NCBI GenBank assembly: GCA_025890175.1
Contig: JANPYM010000007.1
Span: forward strand, 2,313,517-2,377,516
DNA: 64,000 nucleotides
Origin: Ciborinia camelliae
Lineage: Eukaryota > Ascomycota > Leotiomycetes > Helotiales > Sclerotiniaceae
Direction: 5' to 3'
A program made the position numbers and the translations under genes. The notes beneath the pieces were generated by a model that saw only the letters and a list, made by a program, of their open reading frames with translations, was not told the origin of the DNA and made no database searches. Shown here in pieces: positions 23,258 through 34,778 of this stretch. Numbering within the stretch: position 1 is the first letter of the stretch; each line of letters opens with the position of its first letter.

Positions 23258-24241
23258 TCACGCTGCTCTAATCTTCGCATATCTTTTCACCTGTCTCTTT
23301 ACCATAGCCTGCTCGTCCCAAAGATACGTGACACTCTTCTCTTTGCTTACGGCATTGGCCCATTTCCAAAAGGCTGGAGCTTTTTCTTCTAAAGTCAAAA
23401 GACTCTTAGGTAGCAAGCCATCATATTTGGAGAAGGCCAAAAGTCGAAGGAGAAATGATCCAACTTGAACCTATGAAACTCATTAGTGTCTGGTGGTAAT
23501 GTCGGGGAAATCGGTACCTACTTCCACAAACGTCAATTTCTCGGAGCCTCCAAAGAATGGGGATGCATTCTGAACCAATGGCTCAATCTCCCTCACTATC
23601 GCATCTATAGCATTGATGGCAGCTTGCTCTCTTTGTTCCAACGTTTTCCCTACTCCGGCCTTTATAACGTGTGGAGCAACCTTCGAGAAGTAGGTTTCAA
23701 TGAAGAAGTTGTACCTGGCACGTTGTAATGCGCCGCCTTCTTCGCGGCTAGTCTTCTCCAAGTGGGAAGGATGGGCATCTACCAAAAATTGGGAAATGAC
23801 TCCAGATTCCGTAAGGATCTCTCCATTGTATGAAAGTGCAGGAACGAGACCTCTGGGGTTGATAGCCAGATATTCTGGGGTACGTGGCACTGTAAGGTCT
23901 ATAATGACCGTTTCAAACTCCAATCCGAGCTCAGCAAGAGCTATCTGGGAACGATGAGCCCAAGGACATGCATAAGAAGTATACAAGATAATCTTTGGAG
24001 GAGGATGAGAACCCATTTTGAGATCAACGATTGTTGATTCTCCGTCGGGTGTATCGTGTGTATGAAGAGTGATATGAAAGTCAGGTGGAAGGGCTGGGGT
24101 CACGACTAATTCGGCATCTAAAGATCCTATAGAAAGTATGAGAGATCCGGAGGATATTTATTTAGAAAAACAAAAGGGTGATGAGATTGGAAGATACGAA
24201 CCTTTAATATGCCATTCTTTCTTCTCAAATTCTTCGGACAT
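23258..24241 (-). CDS. Glutathione S-transferase, omega-like (Cys-type)
   Basis: Minus-strand exons are 24241-24202, 24126-23522 and 23470-23258, total 285 aa, joined in frame by GT-AG introns of 75 and 51 nt. The start gives MSEEFEKKEWHIKGSLDAEL. The thioredoxin-fold domain has ILYTSYACPWAHRSQIALAE, with the probable catalytic Cys at residue 67 in a CPW motif, as in omega/lambda-type enzymes that form a mixed disulfide with glutathione. NPRGLVPAL carries the cis-Pro. LTESGVISQFL carries the Glu-Ser pair that binds the gamma-glutamyl group. The all-helical C-terminal domain follows (RARYNFFIETYFSKVAPHV; LLRLLAFSKYDGLLP). Cys-type enzymes act as thioltransferases or dehydroascorbate reductases and not as classical conjugating GSTs. 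It is transcribed divergently from the zinc transporter next door. The exact substrate is unknown. Confidence 0.92.
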
Positions 24242-25140
24242 ATTATGTTATCCGCAGCTTCTTCGATAAAATGTTAAGAAATGAAGCAATTTGATTCGAT
24301 GTCAACTAAGGGGGGGTTGATAAATCCCCCTCATTCTGTCAATAATCGGTTGAGTTGCGCAATTGGATTTCCAAGCTTGAGATAATTACGGCTTTCAAGT
24401 AAGACCAAAGATGTTAACTCGATTTTCGGTCACCGTAATGAAGGGGTTAAAATCACCTTGGTGGAATAATCAAACGAAACAGAACTTGCAACATGATACT
24501 TCCTCCACTTATGTCGTTCAAATTCCAGCCAAAACAACCACCATCAACAATGTCAGGAAACTCCTGTACCTATGTATTTCATCAAATCGATGGACATGAT
24601 ATCAGGTATCACAATGGCAACTCCCGACGGTTAGGAAGTTGCCGTCTGGCGGTTACCGTTCCAACTCCTATCAATTTCTATCAATTTCCCCTCTTTACCA
24701 AGCTTTTTTTTATAGCTTTACCTTCCCAATTCAACTACAGACATGTCTTGTAACCCATTAACTGGTACCTACATCAGGCCAGATAAAGTCCGGTGCCATG
24801 TTATCCAGACAACTTTCCAAGAAGCAGATGGCACAGAGCCGACGATGCAATTTCCCGTTAGCCGTGTGATAACAGCTATACATCGTTACATGATCAACTG
24901 CCTTTCTCGTCCTTCTCTGCGTCTTTGTGGGGGGTTATCAAGTGTAACTGCCGATGCCTAGACACTTGATGTGAAGTTATCTGCCGTCACAATGTATGAA
25001 GCTATTATGGGTACAAAAAATTTCATCGCTTTCGGAGAATTATTTGACAGCTCACTGCATATATGTTCTGCTTTTTGACTCAACCATCTTCCTCGATTTT
25101 GAAATATTATTTTCTGATTCAGAAAGTTCGTTTGGAAAGA
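24242..25140. promoter_or_regulatory. Divergent promoter region between GST and zinc transporter
   Basis: This 0.9 kb separates the divergent starts of the GST (24241, minus) and the CDF transporter (25141, plus) and should hold both promoters. It has a short inverted pair ATCAAGTGT/ACACTTGAT near 24935-24970. No recognised transcription-factor site or gene is seen. Confidence 0.5.
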
Positions 25141-26670
25141 ATGGCGTTGTCTAAAGCTCAAAGACTGACGATTGTGATTTGCATATCGACGTCCTTTTTT
25201 CTGGCTGAGTTATCCAGTATGTCAACACGCATATCCACCTCGCTTTCGACAGCGGAAACTAAATTGTGTGACTTTAGTTGGCTTCTATACGAAGTCCCTT
25301 GCATTGGTAGCCGATGCCTTCCATTATGTATGTTCTTTCCGACTATCTAGCAAACTGTTTGCCTTTTCCTTAGCCTATGTTTGATCTACTTCCCACTCAA
25401 CTTCTGTGGGACTTCATCTAAAGGGTCCCAGCTCAATGATTTGATCGGCTTCATAGTCGCTTTGACTGCCTTGAGGGTAAGTGATCTATCCACCATATTC
25501 CCGCTTTCGAAGCGAATATTGATGATGTTCCGCAGGTTTCCCAGCGTTCTGATTCCCCTGATTCCCTCTCATTCGGCTGGCAACGCGCACAAATGTTAGG
25601 TGCTTTCTTCAATGGTTGCTTTTTGCTTGCACTGGGCGTTAGCATTGCATTGCAATCCATCGATCGTTTCGTATATCTGGAGAGTATGTCTCTCCTTAAG
25701 CCCTCGAACTTTCAGAGCTAAATCTTTCTCTTACAGGAGTCAAGAATCCCAAATTAATGCTCATCATCGGCTGCGCTGGGCTCACTCTAAATATTATCAG
25801 TGCGGTCTTCCTTGACGGTATGTGAACATTCTAGAGTTCTATAGGTCTCAGCTAAATCCCTCAAGATCATGATCACCATGGGCATCATCACGGTCATAAT
25901 CATAGCCATGGTGATAGCACTATCCCCAGCACCGTGGACCTCGAACAAATGAGCTCGGACTCACTATGTGCCAATACGATTAAAGTGACAAGTTCGGATA
26001 CCTCCAAGAATATTAAAGAAGATCGTCACAAAGGTCATCGCCATATGATTGAGCCATCGAGCAACTTGAGTGAGCCTCGAGATTTAGCATCTCTTGCTGT
26101 GATGCTTCATGTTATTATGGATGCCATAAATAATATAGGGGTAATAATTGCAGCTCTAGTTATCTGGCGTACCAATTATGACGGCAGATTTTATGCGGAT
26201 CCAGGGGTGAGCATGGGTATCTCAATAATGCTAATCTTTTCATCTCTTCCGATAAGTATATGGCCCCATAACGTCTACTTCTTCTGAACCATGTTTTGTT
26301 AATCAATTAAACAGTCAAAAATGCCGGTGCTATCATGCTGCAATCTGTTCCATCCGGCATAAGTCTCAGCAATGTTAAGCACGACATCAAAAACATTCCA
26401 GGGATTCTATCTATCCATGAGCTACACATATGGAGCTTATGCCAGAGAAAGACGGTCGCCTCAGCTCATATCATTACGATTGAGCCGGATATTGGAGCAT
26501 TCATGAAGCAGGCCAAGCTCATCAGAGAATGTTTGCATGCTTATGGTATCCACAGTGTAACTCTACAGGCTGAAGCATCAAACGGCGCAATTATAAATGG
26601 AATTGGTGCGGACGAGAAATGTCAGATGGTTTGCGGAAGTCTATGTGAGGAGTTGGCCTGCTGTCCATGA
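25141..26670 (+). CDS. Cation diffusion facilitator, ZRC1/COT1-like zinc transporter
   Basis: Seven exons (25141-25216, 25278-25327, 25432-25476, 25536-25683, 25737-25817, 25866-26255, 26315-26670) join in frame to 381 aa with GT-AG introns. The N-terminus MALSKAQRLTIVICISTSFF matches the ZRC1 start. Six membrane segments follow. Transport-site residues are visible in TM2 (ADAFHYLNDLIGF, HxxxD) and TM5 (HVIMDAINNIGV, HxxxD). FGWQRAQMLGAFFNG before TM3 is a family signature. The cytosolic loop between TM4 and TM5 is His-rich (DHHGHHHGHNHSHGD) but short. The C-terminal domain (LQSVPSGISL, IHELHIWSL) is conserved, and the protein ends in an unusual Cys cluster (KCQMVCGSLCEELACCP). Vacuolar Zn2+/H+ antiport and zinc or cobalt tolerance are expected from the family. 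The protein is shorter than yeast Zrc1 (442 aa), mainly in the His loop. All seven exons are needed, so no long single frame is seen. Confidence 0.9.
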
Positions 26671-27174
26671 ATGTGTAGCAGGATGTCACACTATTGACAG
26701 TTCTTGTAACTGTATCGAAGGTTCCCTTGGAACCATCTATCACCAGATTGAAATGAGGGTACATACAAATATCTCGTTCTAGTAACGATATGTTCACACT
26801 CAATGTAAAACTAAGTAATAAAGTTACGTTTCTCCTTCACATATCGTATTGGGCTGAAAGTGGCGTTCCTATTGTTTCATCGTCCCATCTTTGACAAAAA
26901 CTTCGGATGAAACGATTGTGCGAACCAGTTTTGCGGACCAGTTGTACAGATCAGATTGAAACAATTGATGTAATTCATTTGCATACTTTGACTTTGTGAT
27001 TTGCTTTACATGTGACAATATCCTTTCATTTAGGCAAACGTACTTATCGCCATGTGCCGACCCCATAATTCCCCGATAAGAAAGTATCATGAATTTCCCC
27101 TCCAATTTTTTTCTTCCCCAATAATTCCACTCCTGTATGAAACCCATACGTATTATACATCCTCAACATTCAAA
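26671..27174. other. 0.5 kb spacer between zinc transporter and cns1
   Basis: Two plus-strand genes flank this spacer. It holds the transporter's 3' flank and the promoter of cns1; the last 100 bases are pyrimidine-rich. No gene is seen. Confidence 0.5.
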
Positions 27175-28434
27175 ATGAAGATTGAAGAAATCCCCGACGA
27201 TGCGCCTACCTCTACGCCCCCTCCAGCACCAGGTCAGGATTTTGATCTCCTAGCCCAAGCCATGTCATCCGCCTTCCCCGGGTTCTCCTCCAACCCCTCC
27301 GACCCCTCATCCACAACCCCCTCCCTTCCCCCCTCCCTCGCATCCCTCCGCGATAAATCCGGGCCCGAGATCCTCAAATCCTTAAACTCCACCCCTCTAT
27401 TCATGACGGAACTAGAAGAAAACGACGAACTCGAAGCTTTCAAAGCACTAGCATACGAAGGCACACCCCTGGAAGTATCGACGAATTTCAAAGAGCAGGG
27501 GAATGATAGTTTTAAGGAGAAGAGGTTGGCGGATGCAAAGGAATTTTATACTAAGGGGGTGAATATTTTGTTGGCGGAGGTTAGGCGCAGACAGAGGGGG
27601 GAGGAGAGGGAAGGGGACGTGCCTGAAGAGGGGGTGGATGAGGTGGTTGAGGAGGTTAAGTTGCTTGAGGTGCTGCTTGTTAACCGGGCCATGTCACATT
27701 TGGGACTTAAGAATTATAGGAGTTGTGTGCAGGATTGTGGGGCGGTGCTGAGGATCAATAATAAGAATACCAAGGCGTTTTACAGGAGCGCGAAAGCACT
27801 ATTGGCATTGGGGAGGATAAAGGAGGCGGATGATGCATGTGCAAGAGGATTGGAGTTGGCGGGAGAGGATAAGGCCCTTTTGGTCTTGGCTGGGGAGATT
27901 TTGAAGAAGAATCAGGAGATTGAGGCGAAGAGGAAGAAGGAGGTTCAAAGGTTGGTAAGGGAAAAGAACGTAGAGAGGATATTGAAGACGTCGTTGGAGG
28001 CGAGGGAAATCAAATTACGGATGACGGATAAACCACCGGAAATGGAGGATGCAAAGATCGAATTAGTACCCGATGCATTGGATCCGATTAACTCGACGTT
28101 ATCTTTCCCGGTTCTTTTGCTATACCCTCTTGCAGCGGAATCGGATTTCATAAAGTCGTTCAATGAGATGGATACTGTGGGACAACATTTGGAATACATA
28201 TTACCGCTACCGTGGGATGTGAAAGGGGAATATAGAGATGAGAAGGTGGTGGAGTGTTATGTGGAGAAGAAGAAGGGCTCATTGATTAAAGTGGGAAGGA
28301 AAGTTACACTGTTGAAAGTCCTGAATGGTGGCGAAGTGGTGGATGGTGTTGTGAGTATATATGTAGTGCCGAAGCAAAAGGCGGCGGGGTGGATCGAGGA
28401 ATGGAAAAGGAAAAATGTCGTGATGGCAAAATAA
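27175..28434 (+). CDS. cns1: Hsp90 cochaperone Cns1 (TTC4 family)
   Basis: Single exon of 419 aa. I start at the ATG at 27175 (CAAAATG context, MKIEEIPDDAP); the frame is open farther upstream but that stretch reads like leader sequence. The N-terminal ~100 residues are Pro/Ser-rich and end in LNSTPLFMTELEE, the conserved Cns1/TTC4 segment. The TPR domain follows: FKEQGNDSFKEKRLADAKEFY (from residue 105), VNRAMSHLGLKNYRSCVQDC, then KAFYRSAKALLALGRIKEADD. Carboxylate-clamp residues for the EEVD tail of Hsp90 are visible (Lys106, Asn110, Asn170, Lys200, Arg204). A charged helix (EIEAKRKKEVQRLVREKN) leads to the C-terminal wheel domain (FPVLLLYPL; QHLEYILP). In yeast the protein is essential and links Hsp90 to elongation factor 2 folding. 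Base use changes within the gene: the first ~100 codons are C-rich, the rest G-rich. Confidence 0.94.
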   Translation: MKIEEIPDDAPTSTPPPAPGQDFDLLAQAMSSAFPGFSSNPSDPSSTTPSLPPSLASLRDKSGPEILKSLNSTPLFMTELEENDELEAFKALAYEGTPLEVSTNFKEQGNDSFKEKRLADAKEFYTKGVNILLAEVRRRQRGEEREGDVPEEGVDEVVEEVKLLEVLLVNRAMSHLGLKNYRSCVQDCGAVLRINNKNTKAFYRSAKALLALGRIKEADDACARGLELAGEDKALLVLAGEILKKNQEIEAKRKKEVQRLVREKNVERILKTSLEAREIKLRMTDKPPEMEDAKIELVPDALDPINSTLSFPVLLLYPLAAESDFIKSFNEMDTVGQHLEYILPLPWDVKGEYRDEKVVECYVEKKKGSLIKVGRKVTLLKVLNGGEVVDGVVSIYVVPKQKAAGWIEEWKRKNVVMAK

Positions 28435-29175
28435 ATTTTATATTGAGATAATATTTAAAGTAAAGTTCTTACATTACATTACATCATGCACTGCAGTTAA
28501 AAGAATGGAATTGAAGGAGCCAAACATCATGGGAATGAAAAATGCGAGAGGTAGATGGCGATAGGAGGACACTCACTGCACAAATGACACTTCAAGATCT
28601 TCACCAAATTCCAATCACTCAAAAGATACCTAGGTATAGATATCAACAAATACATAGACAGCCATTTAAATGCATCAAACCCAGAACATATAAATACATA
28701 CGATGCAAAACTGCAATCCTGAATATGGACAACCATCATCTTCCCTATCCACTCCACTCCATCCCACCCGAATAAGCCCAGCAACCAACCAACCATCCCA
28801 CCCTCTCCCATTCTAACCACCCCCACGCCCCCAACCCCTCTAACCTTTTCCTCTACCGCCACCCGCCACCAAAAACCTTTTCCGAATGTGAAAAAACAAA
28901 ACAGGACCATGAAATATTGAAAACCAGAGAAGAACAAGAGAAGATGCGCAACCATGTTTGTATGCATGCAAGATAGAGGTGAAAATGAAAGAAATAGATC
29001 GGGATTGGATCGGCAAAGAAGGGTCTCTGTCTGTATCTTAAACTTCTTCGATGGTGTTCATCTTAGGTTGCCCCCTCATCTCATGCAAAATAATGATGAT
29101 GATGATGATAATGATGAAGAAAATAATGATGATGACGAGGAAAGAATATGAAAATACGAGAATACACCCATCCAA
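28435..29175. other. 0.74 kb between convergent cns1 and APSES genes
   Basis: The genes on either side end here, so this is 3' flanking DNA of both. A GATGAT/AATGAT simple repeat (about 29088-29145) lies next to the APSES stop codon. The palindrome TACCTAGGTA occurs at 28627. No gene is seen. Confidence 0.5.
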
Positions 29176-31313
29176 TCACATACTAAGAGCTCTCCTCCTC
29201 TTAACCCTCGGCCCATCACTATCCACCTCATCTTTACACCACTTGACACTCCCCATCATCGGTGTACCTGCCACAGATACACTAGGCAAAAGAGGTAATG
29301 TAGCGCCTACTTCACCATCTTTGACGCTGAGCTTCATCAAGAGCCATGCTGCTTTCTTTTCCTCGCCAGCTGCTGTCATGATTTTCTCTCCGGGGACTTT
29401 CTCTTTCGTCTCGATGGCTTTCTGACTCTCGTGTCGACTAAAGTTCTCTCTATTTGCTACATTGGATCTTTTTTGTGTGGGAGGAGTGCCAAATCCAATA
29501 AATTTATCGTTGCCGATGGCTCCACCAGGACTCCTCTCATCGCCGGTAGCACTAGCGCTTTCTTCGCCATCGTATTCTTCGTCTGCTGGGTGTGGGCGGT
29601 GAATTTCTCTCTCTGTTTGATCAGATTGATGGTCTTCTAATTCTTCAGCACGTCGCATGGCTTTCCATCCAGCTGTCATATCGGCGAGCCCACCTATACT
29701 CCGCGGAATGGCACTTAACCATGGATTTGTACCGCCGGGTCCTACTACCATTGAGCCGTTTACACCCATATGGGTGTTCATCAACTTATGATTATGTCCA
29801 TGTCCATGAGAATGAAGATGGCCTCCCATTCCCATTCCCATCCCCATGCCAGTAATATTAATCCCTGAATTGGCAGCATGGGAATTGGCATTGTGATGCT
29901 GATGATGATTCATCACCGCAGAAAGAGAATGTGAAGGACCATTCGGGAGATAAGATCGTGGATGAACTCCCCAATTCGAAACCGGAAGTCCAGAAGTAGG
30001 CGTCACAGGTGAACAAAAGTATGCCGCATCACCACTCGACGCCTCGCTCGCAGCATCGTGATCGGTACTACTCTCCGCATATGGACTTTCACCCCCATAC
30101 GTTCTCTTGAGTCTTAATCTTCGCTCGAGATGGCCGCTCGAACTTGTAGAGGGCGTCATCATGTTTGGACGGACCAGATAGTTAGAACTTGTTTGTTGCG
30201 GACTGGCAGAATCGCGGGGTGTAACGCTGGTTGATGATTTGGGGGTGAAGGATGTATATTGGAGACGGTAAGATTCGGCTTCCGCAGTGGCGGCATGAAT
30301 GATATTGGGATCGATGATCATACGGCCGTGTTCTGGAGCATCGGGTATAACACATTGAGAAGGGAAGGTGGGACCGAAGATGGGGATTAGAGCTGGAGCG
30401 ATATGTGAACAGAAGGTGGTGCAAACGGCGAGAGCGCAGGAATAGGGCATCCAGTAACCTGGAATGAGATTAGTGACATATTCTTTCAGCTGGTGCTTAT
30501 TGTTGTAATGTGATCATCATAGAAGGATTTTAGAATGTTCGATAGGAAAGAGTAGAACCGTGCATTTGGGGTCAATTCTTGATGAAGGATGAGATGGAAG
30601 ATGATGAAAATGTACCTTGTGCTGCTAGGGCGCCACCAGTGATGCTGTGCGTGATTTCTTTTAGGCCTGGGTTCAACCCGAGCATCTTCGCCGGAGTTGT
30701 CTATATATTACCACAAAAAATTAGCCATCTTAAGTACAAGCCGTCTGAAGGAATGAATCTTTCTTACCTTGGAGTATTTGCAACACTTGAAGAAAGGAGT
30801 GATGCGAACAAGCCCAACATTATAATCCCACATAACGGTATATTCCTTGTCCTCACCAGGAACCTTGAATACGTACTGAAAGACTGCAAGTAAAAATGTC
30901 AACTCTGGTAAGCTTATCGGAAAAGAGTCAGCTTTGCATAGCAGCAGCATACCTTCGAAGCTCTCCCGACCAGTCTTTTCTAAAAAGTTCTTTTTCTCGC
31001 TGTTATAAGGGATATGGCGGGAATACTCCTGAATCTTACCAAGGGGATACACATGGAATTTTTGGACTTCCCGCATGGTCTCCTCGTTCAGATTTTCAAA
31101 TGGTGGAAAGTTTACATCGCCCTTAATCTTACCCTTGGCGAAAACTGCGCCGTCCTTAGTCATCTTCTGTTTCTTGATGGATGAGGATGGAATGGGTAAG
31201 AGGGGATGTCCATGAGAGGACGATGAGGTACACAGCGATGATGGACTTGATGATATTCGAGTGCTTCGCGATTCTGACTTAGCAGGATTGAGTAGCGATG
31301 CTACGGACAGCAT
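29176..31313 (-). CDS. APSES-type (Xbp1-like) transcription factor
   Basis: Minus-strand exons are 31313-30953, 30883-30768, 30700-30616 and 30458-29176, giving 614 aa in frame. Introns are 69, 67 and 157 nt, GT-AG. The joined exons restore an APSES/KilA-N DNA-binding domain at about residues 100-230: [77 protein letters not shown] and [20 protein letters not shown]. The N-terminus ([10 protein letters not shown]) and position of the domain resemble yeast stress repressor Xbp1. The C-terminal half is disordered, rich in Ser, Asn and His, with a GMG-repeat and an [10 protein letters not shown] patch. It ends in a basic motif (RVKRRR) that may be a nuclear signal. Related factors act in stress, cell-cycle and developmental control; the target genes are not known from sequence. 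Confidence 0.9.
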
Positions 31314-33862
31314 GGTGGGCGGTGAGTGGTGGGAATGAGTTCAATAGAATCTTGTTTCCTCTAAATCTGCAGGCTGGATGCCTCTTTTTTCGACAGCGAA
31401 CGAATTCTGAAATAGAAAACGCGCCCAGGTAATTTCAAAAATCTCTCGGTACAGTAAATGAGAAAATTAGTGTTTGAGGTTGGCAAACAGAAAAACAGGC
31501 AATGGACTGTTCTTGGGTCCTTATGAAGAGATTTGAAGGACAATAATGAATGAGCTTCAACAGCTTCACTTTCTTCGGTGTCAACTAGCGATGCAGTTCC
31601 TGCAGTCCAAGGATAGATGTCTTTGGGCCAAATCGGTATTCTCGAACTGGAGGCACTCTTTGTTGGCAGTTGTCTGAGAACTGACCAGTAAAATATCAAT
31701 CGTCCGTTTGTCGATGCCCACCGCTCTTCCAAAGCTCGAAAATAAGAGGCATCCACTCAGCAATTGGAGAGTATGGGGTAAGTTGGGCAGGGATGGCCTA
31801 CTTGATATTCCAGCAAGCCGAAGGAAATAACTTCTCTAACAATTTTCTACAGTTTCAAGGTTGTGGGATTTTCCTTGAATTGACAAAGGCCGAGATGACG
31901 AGACCGTGAATCCAAACGACTTTTAAGAAGCTTCTATTCAGATTCGCCGCTCCCGTGCCCATCAACATAAAAAGCCAACATGGCCACCAAGCAACCCGCA
32001 TATGGATTGCAGAGCATATCGAGGCAAGACGTTTCACTACACTAAGAAAAAAGCAATATTTACCGACTTCAGTACCATCAAATCTGCTGCGTGACTGAAC
32101 AGGGGTGGCAAGCCAGGCTGATCAATTAAGTTTGACAACAACAAATATTGTGCTACAGCCCGATCGGGAACAGGGCTTGTTTGGATGTGGATAGCAAGAT
32201 GCTGGACGTATCTGCTGGCCGAGATGTCTTGGGCCGGTTGGCTGCAGTAGTTGCGGATGATTTACAGTGAGTGAAAGCCACAATTTCAGAGAGAGACAAA
32301 GAAATCAATCCATCATGAGTGGCACTATCTAAAGCAAGATTGCTTGACTCGATGCACGTGGACAACACATCTTCTATCTGTGTATCTGTCGGAAAGTAGA
32401 GATGCTAGAGAATAAGATATCAATTCGTGAGTATCAATTTCTGAATTTGGAAGGAGGGTACCATCCATCACTTCTCATAATAAATATTCGTGGAGAAACG
32501 CCTCATTAGGAATGCTTTAAATAAACATCATGTCCCCATCCGCTGTTATCACATTAAAGCAAATTTTAGCCTTTCCCCTGGGAACTTCTTCTACGGGCCT
32601 TCGAGAATTAAATGAGAAAATCCTCTATCACACAACTAATGCGAGGACTAGTACTGCAGCTGTCACTTGAAAAGCATGGTAAAGTCTACGGGAATATGCA
32701 GGTAAGCGCAAAGCCGGGATGCGTGTTTGGCTGCTCTATTGCTCCAACTTGGTGTTGGAAATGGTCATTAGTGTGCACGTCATAAAGACATGGCAGCCAG
32801 GCTGGCATTTGGGGAGATTTCTATCTCTCAGTAGAAGAGATGGCATAGCAAGCTAAAGCTAGAAAGTAGGAAGATGTAAAACAAACGCGGAAGCGGGAAT
32901 TTAGAGAAAGAAGCTGATAGCCAAAATAATCTTCATAGTAAAATGGCTAGCTAGCCTTGTCTGATCAGTAATTTCTGAAATGTTACTATAGCCACATATC
33001 CTCGAGTCGCAGTTGCTGAGACAATGTCAGTGCGGGTGACCCAAATTGGATGAAAGGTGCAGTTACCCGTCGACCTGGTCGCAAAACGCCTTGCCATAGG
33101 CCAACCACGTTGTCGCCAATGCACCCGGACAAACGAAGAAGAAGGGTAAGTTTAATAAGAAAACCGATAGGACAACATGCGCCTTATGCAAGTCATTACG
33201 CCTACTTGTAATGCCCACAGCCCCTGGAAGAGACTCGATGAGATCTTCATGCAATGAAGAGAAAAGGGAAGGATACCTTTGCTTCAATGACTTTTTGTGA
33301 GACCAAATCACTATCTCCTTCTTTTTATTCCCTCGGTTTCAACTTTTATCTGGCTTTACTGAGGATTTGAATCAGAAATAAACCACTTTTGGAGAGGGGT
33401 CATGACCGTCTTGCACCGACTTTTTCCGAGTTGCAAGCAATATTCCTTTATCATTATAACATTCAATAAAGGGGAAGATCAACCAATACCCACCCAGTTA
33501 CCCTACTATACGATACGATGCTCTCCGCTATTGAGGGTCAGTACTACCTGTAAGGTCCTGCTTCCCAGGCTATACCGGATGATCTTCTGACAGCCGTTGG
33601 AGTTTCAGATCGTGGAGAACGCGTGGATACAATGAACCTGGGTACACCAGATCCATTTTAAGGAATTTGTAGAACAAAACGGGAGGAAGATGTCGGTAAG
33701 ATGCATTATTCGCATCGGAAACATCTTTTTCAACGTGAAATTTCTGTTCGAAGTAACGCAAGAAATGAGTCTTCCGGTGTCAAGCTTGAATAGAGTACTA
33801 GTACTAGGTAGTACAAATCATGAAAGGAAAGGAGATACAGGATCATGTACTGTACCTCAACA

Positions 33863-33935
33863 TTTTCTTTGTCACTCTCTCTGCCTCTCTCTTTTTCTGA
33901 CTCCCCCCTCTCCTCTCCCTCCTCCCCTTTCTCGC
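33863..33935 (+). repeat. Polypyrimidine tract
   Basis: Over 70 bases of almost pure C and T, about 0.85 kb upstream of the TOP2 start. Such tracts are common in fungal promoters, but at this distance a role is uncertain. Confidence 0.75.
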
Positions 33936-34020
33936 GTGGGAATCTCTTTCAAAGCAGAAATAAATCAAACTTATCGGATACATATTTTCGTGTTTTCGCG
34001 ATGTCTATTGTAACGGTCCT

Positions 34021-34070
34021 GTACAGTAAAGTGCAGTTCAGTGCAGTGCAGTGCAGTACAGTGTACAGTA
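34021..34070 (+). repeat. GTGCA/GTACA tandem repeat with palindromic ends
   Basis: A CAGTGCAGTG-type array with about seven degenerate pentamer units. It includes GTACAGT and ACTGTAC-like words that make it partly self-complementary. Confidence 0.75.
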
Positions 34071-34778
34071 TCGGTACCTTATTTGGTACGACAACACATA
34101 CCTACCTACCCTACCTACCTACCAGCGCTCCTTTTACTTGCGAGAAGGCATAGTGCATTTGAGAGAAATGGCGACAAGATCAAAATCAAGAGCAAAATAC
34201 CAGACGAACATGGCAAAGTGAAGTAAAGGAAATCCATTCGCCCACCATTATTTAATAGATGCAGGTACAAATTTACCATTGGTGGAAGAACTCAAAGTGC
34301 AGTGCAAGTTGGCCGGGGGTCAAAAGTCGGGATCAATTACCTAGGTAGGTTAGGTTGATTCTTCAACTTTATAGCCTCAGGCTAGAGTAAATATATCACG
34401 GGCTAGGTACCTGCCTAGTCTATTTATGGTTAGATACGGGATCCCCTTCATCTTTATCTCAAGCCTTACTTTCTTTGTACTAGTACAATTTATTTTGAGA
34501 CGCGATTTCTCAATGTTTATTTACTTTTTTGAAATTCACAAAGCAGTCAACACAAAGACCAAGGGGAAGTTTTCCTATTTTTGTACACTCTTTCTTTTTT
34601 AACAACCAATTTGACAATTTGATACTTTGAAAATTTTGGCCACCTACCTCCTTTCTCAAGTCGTTCTTTAACAAAAGTTCGTCGACGTTATAAGGACTTC
34701 TATTTATTGTACTACTATCCTCGGGACCCTTACACAGATTAATCTCGAGCCGCGATTTGTTTCTCTCTTTAATTCATC

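Larger units (their letters stand above)
31314..34778. promoter_or_regulatory. 3.5 kb divergent intergenic region between APSES gene and TOP2
   Basis: Both neighbours are transcribed away from this region, so it holds both promoters and 5' UTRs. It includes a long pyrimidine tract (33863-33935), a GTGCA-rich repeat (34021-34070) and a TACCTAGGTA palindrome at 34338. Open frames such as 31361-31756 (-) and 33690-34013 (+) are unrecognised; the second runs through the pyrimidine tract. The length is unusual for TOP2 alone and fits long upstream regions of regulatory genes. Confidence 0.5.

Noticed and set aside
25048..26803. Zinc transporter first considered a pseudogene because no long frame exists
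   Set aside because: All seven exons join in frame at consensus splice sites and preserve the transport residues, so it is called an intact gene.
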